Of a DNA stretch of 64,000 bases, positions 9,373-20,589 are shown in pieces (position 1 is the stretch's first letter; every line of letters starts with the position of its first letter). A model generated the notes under the pieces. That model worked only from the letters and a program-made list of their open reading frames with translations, searched no databases and was not told the origin of the DNA. The DNA comes from Euclidia mi (lineage: Eukaryota > Arthropoda > Insecta > Lepidoptera > Erebidae), in the NCBI GenBank assembly GCA_944739405.2, contig OX123205.2:36538475-36602474 (forward strand), written 5' to 3'. The position numbers and the translations under genes were made by a program.

Positions 9373-12300
9373 TTACCTCGATTTAGGAGAAAAGCGCCTC
9401 CGTCTCACCTCGTTGTTATCAAATGCACTGCCAGATTTTACCTAAAACAAAAAACTTGTTATTTGCATATTCATTGAAGCTATCCTTACTTACTATTATT
9501 TTCCAGACGCCTTTTGAAACAATAAAGTTCTTTAACACAAATCTTAATCACAATTCTTGGTTACCTCATCAACTGTTAGTCTAGCTAAATCCTCCTGCTT
9601 TGGAGGTCCGTATACCGCGAACCCAACGGGACCTTTGTCAACGAACCCCTCAGGGATCTGTTCCGAGACTCTGTAAGTTATAAAATGTAATGGTTACCAT
9701 TACTACTTAACAAATAATAAATCAATGCTTTGTTCTTAATATTAACAACCAGTAAATAATACTTTGCTTGAAGTTAAACTAAACTAACGTTAAACTTAAC
9801 TTAATTAATATATAATTAGGTAGAGCAATGAAACCAAAATTACCCACAACCTTACTTACCCTGAGATTGTCAATGTCGAAATGACTTCCCCTATTGGCGG
9901 AGCCTGAAAAATAGCTAGGTTTTTATAAAACATATCATGATAATATTTCAAGGTACACCTTAAATATTAAATACCTACTCATTGCATAATTGATTTGCCT
10001 TCTTTATTATAGGCAAATTTCAAGCACATTAAACTTTATAGGTATATACATTTTTTGTGTGAAAATAACTAGAATTAGTATTGGTGAAAACAGGTATTTT
10101 CTTCTTACCTTAGTATTCATGTCCTCGGTCTCCAAATTGACAAGAGCCTAGGCAACTCTACCCAACTCGTCTGTTACTTTATTTTCAACTTCTAGTGGTA
10201 CAGAAGTAGGGGTACCTTCTAACTCTACGACAGTCGAAGCAACAGAAGGAGTTGTTCCTTCTGAAACTCCTTTAGAAAGATCATCTTGTACTATTTCTTC
10301 TTCTATTACCGAAGTAACTATCTTATCTACTGCAGTAGTCAACAATGAGTCTTGTTCCAATTGCTTTTCCGCCAAATGATCATCTTTTTCTATTACTGCA
10401 GCAGTAGGTAAAACGTCCTGATCCAGGTCCTTTACTGCTAAAAGATCACCTTTTTCTTCTACTGTAACAGTAGGTAAAATATCTTGTACCAATTCCTGTA
10501 CTGTTATAACTTCAACTTTTTCTTCTAATGCAGCAGTTGGTAAAGCTTCTTGTACCAATTCCTTTTCGGCTATAAGACCTTCTTTGATATCTACTGCATT
10601 AATAGGCAAATGATCTTGTACCAATGGCTGTTGTGACAAAGGAACAACAATTTCTTCTTCGCCAAAATTTGGAACAACACTTTCTTCTACAATAACAAAC
10701 GCCGGTGTAACGTCATCTTCATTTATTTTTACTTCTTCAGACTGAATGGGCACAGTAGTCTCTTCTACATGTTCTGTGTCTAATAGTTCAGCGACAGTGA
10801 CAGTATCACATAGTTCTGTAGTTTGTTCTTCTATAGCTTGAACTATTTCAGCTTCTTGAGATTCTGTTACCGTTGTTATTTCGGACACTTGTTGAGTGTT
10901 AGCTGCAAAGTAGTTAGTGTATTTGAAAAGTCTGAACTTGTAATTTTCGATTTTCTACCTAACTTCTATTTTAATAACTAACTGAGTTAAATCAAGACGT
11001 ACGTATATACATATGGGAATATTCATCATCATTTATGTCATATTCTGATACCGTAGCCTAGCTAGATCACCTTCAATATATAAATGCAAGTGTTTGTTTG
11101 TTTATCACGTCTATCACGTCGCAACGCGAAGTCTATTATTATTTATTGCATTTAATACGTATTTTGACTTAAAATGAATAAAGCCAGGAACACTTAGACA
11201 TTCCACAAATCACACCAGAATATTTCCACTTTTTAGGGTTCCGTAGTAGACCAGGAACCCTTATAGTTTCGTCATGTCCGTCCGCAGCCTAGCTCAAAGA
11301 CACCTGGTGTTAGAAAGCTGATATTTGACATGAATATAGACATACAACATTGCAACAAAACTGTAGAATAAAATTTAGGAAAATATTTTTTTTAAGGGTA
11401 TCTCCCCTACATATATAGTGGGGTTGAATTTTTTTTTTGGTTGAGTACCCCATTATGTGGGGTATCATTGGATAGGTTTTAAAAAAATATTATTAGTTTG
11501 CTCAAATCATTTTTCGATCAAGTGATTGGTTTGTCAAATATCAAGCTTTGAAGTGAAAAAAATTGTTAGACTCAAGTGTCCCCCCCCCCCCCTCTGCCGG
11601 CTAAACTATTCATTTGGAAGAGGTGAAAAAAATTACAAATGTAGTACATATAACGAATTTAAAAGAAAACTATCACGGCTAAGTAGACATCACTAGTTTA
11701 CGAGTAATCCTCGGTTAACTTATAAACCTATTTCTGTGAGTTGACATTGGGAGCGCTGGCTTAATCTTAAAGATATCCGTTTTTAGTCCCCTGTGAAACA
11801 GAAGTTATTATCAATAATGGCCATTATGGGCAACTACGGAACCCTACATTGCGCGTGGCCCGACACACACTTGGCCGGTTTTTAGGTAATAGGTTTTCTA
11901 TAAGAAAACTATTTTATTATGAGCCGAAGAATACATACCTTCTATGTTAGCTGCCTCGTTAGTATTATCTTCGGCTTTATCAGCGTCTTCGACGACAACC
12001 ATCACTTCATTCTTGATTTCCGTAAAGAAAGCTTGTTCAGTGACGACATCAGGTAGACCTTGCTTAATGTTCAGGAATACCTCGTCAAGTTTGGGAGGTC
12101 CGTACTCTTTAAAAGCATCGGAACTTGAAGCTTCAGTCTCTTGGAGCAATTCCTCTTTGAGAGGAGTTTCTGATGGTTTCTGTGTCTGTAATAATTAAAA
12201 ATTAAAACATCATTCGTCGTTGGCATCACTGTCATCGTCTATTTCTAGCGTTAGCCCTGTTGTATTTAAGACCTTGAAACCTGGGATCCGTTTTCAAGAC

Positions 12301-14677
12301 GGACCAGATTTCTATGAATATTGTTATTTGTCCTGAACCACCTGTCTGGCAAGTGTAGTACCTACGTTGACTTACAACGCCATTGTGAAGTAAATTAGGA
12401 GAGATAGTGGACTGCCAACTATAATAGTTATAGTAAACTTACGGCAGCTTCAGAAGGCAGGTAGAAGGCAGGACCGCTGGGTCGCCATCCACTCGGCAGG
12501 TAGGGCCCTGAACGAGCCCACGCACACCCGATGACCACCGTGAGAACAATAAATACCTGTGGAGATAAGTAAATATTAACATAAATATAACATAACTTCA
12601 CGCCTTTATCCCCGAAGGGGTAGACAGAAGCCTAGTGTATTACACACCCACACTTCGCCAGTCATGTTTCGGTCCCAATGTAATATGGGGCGAGCCGATT
12701 GCCATCTACCGGGCACATGATTAATCGAGCGATAATATAACGTTTTCTATACCAAAAAAAATGTCGTAGGTACAAGTAATGGAAAAAGAAAAGCAGCACA
12801 ATGGATATTTAGAGCATCAATGTTTGGTTGAAGTGAGCACAATGGGTCTCCCTTGTTTGACCGAAAGGAATTTGACAAATTTTCACTTCCCAAAAAATGT
12901 TTCGCATAATTTCATTTGCAAAATTATTACTTAGCACAAAATCTATTCACAAAAAATTGTAACCCAAATCTAATGTTTGGGAAATAAACGTTTAAACTAT
13001 AACTTGTTTACCAACTAATCCTTTTGACATTTTTTATTTAGTCAAATATTTCAGTTGGAATAACAGTTTTTACGCAAAATCAATAATTATCCTAATCTTA
13101 ATAGTTTAGTTCCGGGTAACATACTAAAAACAATTTATTTTTTCTATTAATGCAAGTCGTTTAGTTCTGGCACTCGCCGGCCGCTACCGCGGCACCGCTC
13201 GCTCCGCTCGCTCGGCTCGTGCGTAGGAGGTCACAGTTCTAACCTAACCTGACCATGTTTTTAATAATTAGCCTACTCTAACTACTTCCATAAATAAACC
13301 AATATCACCAAACGTTTATTGTCTGAAGATTGTTTGCTGTTTGCTGTAATAAATCATTTGATTAAAGACCAAATGCCATAATGACATTATACTTAGTAAT
13401 ATTTTGCTAAGTAAAAATTTGACCAAATGAAAATATGCGTACTAAAATCATTCGAAATGTTGCAATGGTATAAAAAAAGATTGCTAAAATTTGTTTGGGT
13501 AATGAAATTTTGGCAAAATCTTTTCGGCAAAACGGCAGGATCCCGAGCACAACGCTTATGTTACTCTAATACTTTAGCAGTAACAACAACTTGTAAGTGT
13601 AACCCAAAGCCGAAACCTCGAAGAAAATATTCGGTACTTCACCATCACTTTTAATTGACTACACGATTCAGATTCGTTTGATTCGTATAAATATTTAGGA
13701 AACTATTCATCATCATCATCATCAGCCTTTAACCGTCCACTGCTGGACTAGGCCTCTCCTTTGAAAGGAGGAATTGGCCTACTAAACCACGCTGGCCAAA
13801 CGGGTTGGTATATTATAGGGTTTGTATCAAGTTTTCCTTTTCTTACAGTGCTGTTCTCTGCATAATATGCTCCCTCTGTCGGCTCTTACGACACCCATGG
13901 GATGATATGGGGTGGTGACAATCCGTATTCTTAGTCCGTCACCACACGGAAAAGGTACCTAACTAGTACGATCACATAAATAATTGTCCAGTGTGAGAAT
14001 CAAACCCGTGTATTGCTTTGTGCAACCAAGTACCTTAACTGTAAGTCAAAGTCAAAATCCTTTATTCTTTTGGGTCACAATGTGACGCTTATGAACGTCA
14101 AAATAATTAATTTATAAAATAATTACTTAAAGACTCTACATTTACATTTACTGCCACTTTCGCAAAGCAAGGGCGTAGAACCATGATATTATTTTACTTA
14201 GGTACCAGAAACCACTAACACGATGTATAGTTGCACCGTTGGCCTAGCAGTTAGCGGCCGCATCGCCCTGACTATGTTGAGTGTTGTGGGTTCGATCCCC
14301 ACATGGGACAACACTTTGTGTGATTCTGTTGTTTCGAGTCTGGGTGTTCAGAATCAGTAGTTGTACGTTTGCAAAGTCACACACAGGATATAGTCCTAGG
14401 GGGTAGTTGTCTTTTTAATAAAAATAAGAAAAAATCAGTCTCCGTGGTCCAGTGCATATGCGTCTGCTGATCGGGAGGACCGGGTTCGATTTGGGGGTCG
14501 GGCAAAACTGTTACTGGGAAAGTGCCCGGTAACGGCAATAGGCACGCCACCAGGTAGGTACGTGGGACCAATAAAATTTATAGCGAAATGTGGGTATAAT
14601 ATTTACACTTCAGCCAACCCCTTCGGGGATACAGGAGTAAACCGATAAAAAATAGTAAGAAAATTAAATACCTTCAT
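9373..14677 (-). CDS. Secreted acidic repeat protein with GPYLPSGWRPSG segment (DUF4794-like)
   Basis: Seven coding exons on the minus strand join in phase: 14677-14672, 12556-12443, 12185-11939, 10902-10109, 9903-9860, 9670-9565 and 9441-9373 (TAA). All introns are GT-AG. The product would be about 459 codons. The start MKVFIVLTVVIGCAWA is a clear signal peptide, followed by RSGPYLPSGWRPSGPAFYLP, which resembles the insect DUF4794 family. Exon 3 holds EYGPPKLDEV and exon 6 VYGPPKQEDL. Exon 4 is very acidic and has about six 22-residue repeats of the type ELVQxxLPTxxxEEK. The C-terminus is basic (RRRRFSPKSR). Odd: codon TAG at 10150-10148 is in frame inside exon 4, yet 13 more codons lead to a good donor and later exons keep phase. 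Function is unknown; the composition suggests an extracellular or cuticle-associated role. Confidence 0.75.
10148..10150 (-). other. In-frame TAG within exon 4
   Basis: The codon context is GTT GCC TAG GCT CTT. The frame stays open for 13 codons after it, to the donor AAG/GTAAGA at 10109. Confidence 0.85.
11230..11885. repeat. Dispersed repeat in intron 3
   Basis: AGGGTTCCGTAGT at the left and ACTACGGAACCCT at the right bracket the element, which ends GGCCCGACACACACTTGGCC and GGTTTTT. This terminal sequence is a very common lepidopteran repeat. A shorter relative (AAGGGTTCCGTTTTTAC) lies near 32725. The element class is not decided. Confidence 0.55.
12597..12735 (-). repeat. SINE tail module in intron 1
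   Basis: Reverse of the CCCCTTCGGGGAT and GTGTGGGTGTGTAAT module found at 7245-7365. Confidence 0.65.
13706..13952 (-). repeat. Retroposon with (TGA)n-type tail in intron 1
   Basis: On the minus strand it runs from CCGTGTGGTGACGGACTAAG to GTCCAGCAGTGGACGGTTAA and a GATGATGATGATG tail. A second copy is at 17728-19067, where target duplications define its ends. Confidence 0.7.
14236..14345 (+). repeat. tRNA-derived SINE head
   Basis: TTGGCCTAGCAGTTAGCGG (A-box-like) and GTGGGTTCGATCCCCAC (B-box-like) occur 45 bp apart. No acceptor stem closes, so it is not called as a tRNA gene. Confidence 0.65.
14436..14643 (+). repeat. Full-length-like SINE (tRNA head plus tail module)
   Basis: The head GTCTCCGTGGTCCAGTGCA to CCGGGTTCGATTTGG is followed by the GGCAATAGGC and CCCCTTCGGGGATACAGG module. 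This copy links the head and tail parts that occur separately elsewhere in the window. Confidence 0.65.
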
Positions 14678-14747
14678 GATGTTCCAAGATGAAATCCAAC
14701 AGCTGAGATAGACCGATCGAATGATGCTGTTCCTCATTCAGATCACA

Positions 14748-14754
14748 TTATATA
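14748..14754 (-). promoter_or_regulatory. TATA box of the DUF4794-like gene
   Basis: CGTATATAATG on the minus strand lies about 71 bp upstream of the ATG at 14677, leaving a short 5' leader. Confidence 0.5.
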
Positions 14755-15242
14755 CGAAAATAATACAAATACAATAAGTCCTTGATAAGTATAATGTACT
14801 AATATTTGCTGAACGGTACATTGAGACGATCGAATTAACTCTCAATCAACTAATGAGTGCGGATGTCCTTACTTTGTTTTTTTTTAATGGGTAATCAATT
14901 ATGAGTAGTTTGTACAGAACGCGTAGTGGTTTGAGCGGTTGTCTCGCCGTTTGGCACTACGCAAGTGCGGTGGGTTTGATTCCAACAAAATTTCGTGTGA
15001 ATTGCGCCTTTCGTGGTTATTCACATTTGAAATGTGTATTAGATAAGTTTTCCAACATCTTCATCATCCTAGCGATAATCCGTCTGCATACAAGAATTAC
15101 ACGCCTTGGAGCCCAAGATCCGTTTACCAGTATACCCAGATTAGGCAGTAAGTAAGTGTTAGTCTTGGATGCAACCGGGATAACGCTAGGGCGATGATGA
15201 TGAACTTCAATAAGTCAGTCGTGCTGGTCGCCCCTTGGATTC

Positions 15243-15495
15243 GAACACTCTCGCCTGTATCCCCGAAGGCGTAGGCAGAGGTGTGATATAACACCCACAT
15301 TTCGCCATGAATGTTTAGGTCCCACGTAATAGGGGGCGAGCCTATTGCCGTACCGGGCACATCGCCAGACTCCGAGCCGCTACTGAGAATTTCCTAACGG
15401 AAAAACCCAATAACACTTTGCCCGACCCGGGAATCGAACCCGAGACTTCCCAATCCCACGCGCACATTTATGCCGCGAGACCAACGAGGCAGTCA
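15243..15495 (-). repeat. SINE, same family, minus strand
   Basis: Tail module (CCCCGAAGGCGTAGGCAG on plus) lies left and the tRNA head (CCCGGGAATCGAACCCGAGA on plus) lies right, so the element is on the minus strand. Confidence 0.65.
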
Positions 15496-15695
15496 GTTTA
15501 ATAAACTTGTATTGAGTAGGTAGGCACCTTTGTGTCTAGTATCACAGCTTAATAATATGTCTTTATACTGTGCTAGTAGGTATGTTATTATATTTCGTTA
15601 CTGTTACAAGCGCCATGCTCACATTTATAACAATATCGAATTATACGGATAGTTTTCGGTATCCTTGTTTCGGTTCGTTGACTCATCATCGTCCT

Positions 15696-16314
15696 CTTTT
15701 TTTCTTATTGGTGTCGGGTTGGAAAATGCTCATGGAGTCCCTCCGCCCTGGGGGAAGGGCGAAGGGGACTGTCAGACTCTTACTAACTAAAAACCATACC
15801 CGTGTTCCTCATGTACACGTGTGTGGGACGGTCGGGTATCGCTGAAGCATTCCTCGCTATCCCCCGACGGGTATTGGCCCACCAGATAATCAGGCGGGCC
15901 CCGAACAAAACCCCCTTGGCGGCGGATGAAGGTGTTGGGCTCCGCCGCCAAAACACCCAGCGGCCGCAGAGGATAGGGAGGACGGCAAGCTGACAACACT
16001 GCATCTCCTCTGCCTCTGCGGACCCACCGCGACGCAACAATGGTGCGCCCCCATTTGGTCGCGGGAGATAGGGCGCGCAGCAACGCAACACCGACACGCC
16101 TCTCCTCCCGCGACCGCGCCCGACTCGCCCGACTGTCCGAGGGACAGAAGAACTGTCCCTCGCACCCGCACCTTTGGACCCATCCTGCGCAGGCCTCCGT
16201 CAAGCCCACGCGGAGCGCGTCCACTCCCGGGACCTCGCCTAGCTTCACCGTGGGTGACCTAACCACGGTTACCGAGCCACCCCACCACGACAAGGGGGAG
16301 ATCCCACGGGGGGC
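15696..16314 (-). mobile_element. GC-rich retroposon with A-rich tail and 16-bp target duplication
   Basis: It is flanked by GACTCATCATCGTCCT at 15680-15695 and 16315-16330. On the minus strand it ends in AATAAGAAAAAAAAG, so it was inserted by target-primed reverse transcription. It is much more GC-rich than its surroundings. A 168-codon open frame on the minus strand (16293-15787) covers most of it, but no protein domain is recognised. It is probably a 5'-truncated LINE 3' end or a LINE-driven non-autonomous element. Confidence 0.7.
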
Positions 16315-16330
16315 GACTCATCATCGTCCT

Positions 16331-17155
16331 ACCCACTTGCACCCAAATGCCTTTCACCTTATTAAGTACTTATAGTAACTACTATACCTAAGGAAGTAGG
16401 TAGGTAGTTTATCCAGATTTAACAGAATATTTACCATGTTCACAGAGCTACTGCAGTCTGGCCTTAGTGACCTACAGAAGGCATTTAGTTAGGACTGTAG
16501 GTATACATGGAAAATAATGAGAGAACATTGTTTTCTTTTACGATTTAAATAATTTTATAAAGTGCCTCATCTATTTTTACTAACGCCTATCAAAAATGCA
16601 ATATGTTTATCTTTTTCTTGCCTAGTTATTTTTTGCTTCGCGTTTCTATATCTTGTGTATCACCTTCCATGGTTATCTCAGGGACTAAATAATAATTTGA
16701 TAAAAAAATTAGTAGGTGTTTAGTTTACTATTCCTCACTAACTCGTACTATTCGCTGAAACCACCCAACGGTAGTTTGGTGGAGTCACCAAACCAACAGA
16801 TTACGCAGATGGAATTGGATCACAGCGCGCCGTCGTGCATGACTGTATTTTCGAAGTTATGTGCGATTTAAATTACTGATGATTGCTTGCTAAACCATGA
16901 AGGGAAATATCATGCGGTAGGTAACATATATTATGCAGACCTACTTACTCCACAATATTCTCGAAAGGCAAATGAAGTATACCAACCAGTCTGTCACTTT
17001 GCCAGACAGCGTGGCGAACTACCTTACCCCAATGAGAAAAGTTTAAAATTATATGTAGGAACCTAGGGCTAATGATAATGATCATTGTAAAACATTTAAA
17101 AGTCTTAAATACAACATTTCCATGATATAATATGTCACTCTAAGCTACGAGATGT
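16331..17155. other. No gene; SINE remnant
   Basis: 16830-17045 resembles a degraded minus-strand copy of the CACTGCTGGGCAC SINE family. The rest is AT-rich with nothing recognised. Confidence 0.4.
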
Positions 17156-17727
17156 TGATTTCCCTCGTGAGTTTCAGTGTTACAGTGGGGGAGCGTGCGA
17201 CTTGGGTGAACATAAAGTTGTTCTTGACAATCTATACGAACGCATTGTAGAAATACTATGTGCGACAGCTAGGGACTCTAAAATGAACCATAGGGGGAGA
17301 CCGAAACCGGGAAGGCGCGTGTGCGGCTGGAATTAACATGTCAGGGGCGCTCACAGAGACGCTAGGTGCAGTTTCCAGACCTGGAGACCAGAGATTCAAA
17401 ATAACCGTCCTTCTTCGGGTCCTGTCTATAATGATATGTGCATGAAGCGCAAAATTTTGAAAAATCGACTTCGGTTTTGTCAAAATTATGCTGAACAGCT
17501 TAGCAGAACAACGAGCTACAAAAAATTTTAGTAAGTTTTGGAAATCCACTAGTAAGTTGGATGCGAAGCCTGGTCTCTCTGCGAGTGTAGGAGGGTTAAC
17601 TGAACGCAAGGATATTGCGAATATGTTCAAGGAACATTTCAAGGTTCAGTCCCCACTCGTTTCTTCAAGCTTGATGAACAATGCAGAGCTCAGCTGTCAT
17701 GGAGTAACACCTCTCATACGCTTCTCA

Positions 17728-19067
17728 TCATCATCAGTTTTTTCATCAGTTTTTAACAATCCACTGCTGGACTATCTCTCCTTTGAAAGGAGGAATTGGC
17801 CTAATATACCACGCTGGCCAAACGGGTTGGTATAGGCTGTGGTATAGGGTTTGTATCAAGTTTTCCTTCTCCTACAGTGCTGTTCTCTACTTAATATGCT
17901 CCCTCTGTCGGCTCTTACGACTAGGGGTCGCAATACCGAATCATTTAAGCAAAACCGGTATTTTTGGTACTGGCCCCCGACAAATACCGGTATTCCGGTA
18001 TTATCAATATTTCTGAGATTAAGATAAAGTTGGTAAATTTAGTTTAATAAAGTACGTTTCCGGAGGAATAGTCAGTAAATGATTATATTTCGTAAAATCA
18101 AATTAAATACACTATTCATTTCCTCGTTAACATATTTTTTTGTTGACAACTTTCTAAAAATTTCACAATTTTACGGACCTTTTCTATTAATTCTTTGAAA
18201 TTAAATTCGTTGTTTTGATTAGTTCTACAATTACAATTACCTACAACAATTCTCGTTCTTCAGTTACAAGAAAACCATAATTATCATCTTCATCATCATC
18301 ATCGGAAGCAAAGGTGTCATTATTCTCATCGACTTTAATAATCCGAGATTGGCAATTTTCTTTAATTTGTACGACATCTAGTATGGCAAGGTACTGTTGA
18401 TGGAGAATCTATGCATCACGGCCAAAGGCTACCATTACAGAAGCACCGTCAGTTGTGGTAACTTACGTCGTGTCTCAGGGATAATTCGAATGCTAACAAT
18501 CTTTTCTCCAGCAACTGCAAGCAAGTTCTGGCTGGCATACTCCCAATTACTCTTACAAGGCAGAGATTGACAAAATTGACGAACGATGCACATCGACATT
18601 CATAAAACGTCGATTACTTGAATTAGTCCATCTAGGGTCACCGAGACCTTAACTCCGTCATTATTTAGTTGTTGAAGTTGGTTTATTAAAGATAATTTTA
18701 CAATTTCACCGTGCTTCTTCACAATATTTTAATCGAATTTGATGATGTAGACAATTTCTGGCCAGATTGCGCCAGTTGTCTTTGGTAATTTGAAGTAAGA
18801 AAACGACTGAAAGTTACTTGTAAAATAATCCGTTAATTTCTATTTAGATGGTTCTGTTTCTATTTGTGTTTTATTTATTTTCTAATACCAAAAATACCGA
18901 ATATCCCGGTTTTTGCGAAATTAAAACCGGTATTAATAAGACCAACATTTGGCCCGGTATCCCGGTATTTTCGAAATTCGGGATCCCGGTTTGCGACCCC
19001 TACTTACGACACCCATGGGATGATATGGGGTGGTGACATTCCGTATTCTTAATCCGTCACCACACGG
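17728..19067 (-). mobile_element. SINE-like retroposon inserted in the LINE
   Basis: It is flanked by the duplication ACGCTTCTCA at 17718-17727 and 19068-19077. Without the internal hAT it is about 250 bp and matches the copy at 13706-13952. The (GATGAT) tail is at the left, so it lies on the minus strand. Confidence 0.8.
17922..19002. mobile_element. Non-autonomous hAT element with CCGGTATT subterminal motifs
   Basis: It is flanked by the 8-bp duplication CTTACGAC (17914-17921 and 19003-19010). The inverted ends TAGGGGTCGCAATACCG and TAGGGGTCGCAAACCGG match. Both subterminal regions are dense in ACCGGTATT-like motifs. It is 1081 bp with no transposase frame. The intact site is visible in the related copy at 13706-13952. 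Confidence 0.85.
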
Positions 19068-20589
19068 ACGCTTCTCAGCCAAACAAATAAGAGCAGTCAT
19101 ATATAATATGAGTACAGGCAGATCATGATAGGCTCAGCATTGAGCATTTAAAGTACGCTGGTGTATCTGCCGCGAGTGTTGTCTATGTTCTACACAATGT
19201 GCATAAGTCATGCGTACCTACCAGACAATCTCATGAAGACCATCATAGTTCCAATGGTGAAGAACAAAACAGGTGACATCGCGGACAGGTGTAATTATCG
19301 TCCCATTTCCCTTGCGACGATTATTGCAAAGGTGCTGGACGGTATGCTTGATTCTTGTTTAAATGATTATACGTGCCGGACTTTCAACTGAAAGGGCTAT
19401 TCTAAGTCTTAAGCATACCTTTCAGTATTATACAAATCGCAAGACACCGGTGTACGCCTGTTTCCTTGATCTCTCCAGTGCCTTTGATCTTGTCTCGTAT
19501 GATGTGCTCTGGAGGAATGGATGACATGGGAGACAGTGGTATACCTGCGGAAGTATGTAGGCTGTTCCAGTATTGTTATGGTAACCAAACCAATCATATG
19601 AAATGGGATAGTACATTCTCTAACCCATACAGATTAGAGTGCGGGGTAAGACAGGGGGTCTAACGCCTCCCAGGCTCTTTAATTTATACATAGATGGCCT
19701 CATTACTGAACTCAGTAGCTCACGTGTCGGATGCAGTATTGATGGTCTTTTTATTAACAATATCAGTTATGTGGATGACACGGGGTAGCTGGGTCCATCG
19801 GTGGGAGCTATGAGAGAGCTAATTAAAATTTGTGAAGCCTACGCTGCTGCACGTGGATTAATATATAATGTGAAGAAGTGTGAGTACATGGTCTTTAAGG
19901 TCGGCGGCAAATGCCGCGAAAATGAGCCCGAGCTGTCAACGTACGGTTCACCAATTAAAAGGGTGTCCATCTTTAAATATCTAGGGCATTTCCTTGCCAA
20001 CGACCATAAAGACGATGTAGATATCAAAAGGAAACGTAGGGCTCTAGCGGTGCGGAGTAATATGTTGGCACGTAGATTTGCCCGGTGTACGGACCTAGCT
20101 AAAATTACAATCTTTCAGGCCTACTGCCTGAGTCTGTACACGAGCAATCTATGGGTCAATTGTACGAAGAGATCGCTGGACGCCCTGCGCATCCAATATA
20201 ACAATGCTTTCAGGATGTTGCTGGGATTGTCTCGTTACTGCAGTGCGTCGGAAATGTTTGCGCAATCACGAACCGATGGCTTTTAAGCTATTGTACGTAA
20301 AAAGACAGCCTCGCTACTGAGAAACGTGAGGGACAGTCCGAACAGCATCCTGAGATCTGTTGCAGAGGATTTTCATTCTCCAATTAAAAAAAAAGTTTAT
20401 CTGTAGGCTAAATATACTAACAATAGGAAACAAGTTTCAAATTGTATTACTAACAGTGTATGGATTTTAGTGGTCCCGTGGTCCGAAATAAAAGTCTTAT
20501 TATTATTAACAAATAATTATGGAACTTGCGTGTGGGGGGAAGTCAGGGTATAGTCTTGGTGGGAATAGCTGTTAGTGAGGACAGCATTA

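Larger units (their letters stand above)
17160..20512 (+). pseudogene. Decayed non-LTR retrotransposon with nested insertions
   Basis: Readable pieces on the plus strand are the linker region (FSKFWKSTSKLDAKPGLSAS near 17530), a reverse transcriptase start (NYRPISLATIIAKVLDGML near 19290), a CFLDLSSAFDLVSYDVL block near 19460, and a C-terminal domain (19801-20286) with FKYLGHFLANDHKDDVDIK and SLWVNCT-like motifs. Stops and frameshifts separate the pieces. The 3' end is marked by AATAAAAGTCTTATTATTATT near 20490-20512. The element is split by a SINE-like insertion at 17728-19067. The clade is not firmly assigned; it resembles CR1/Jockey-type elements. Not functional. Confidence 0.65.

Noticed and set aside
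14236..14345. tRNA gene
   Set aside because: A and B box similarity only; no closed cloverleaf, and several dispersed copies show it is a SINE head.
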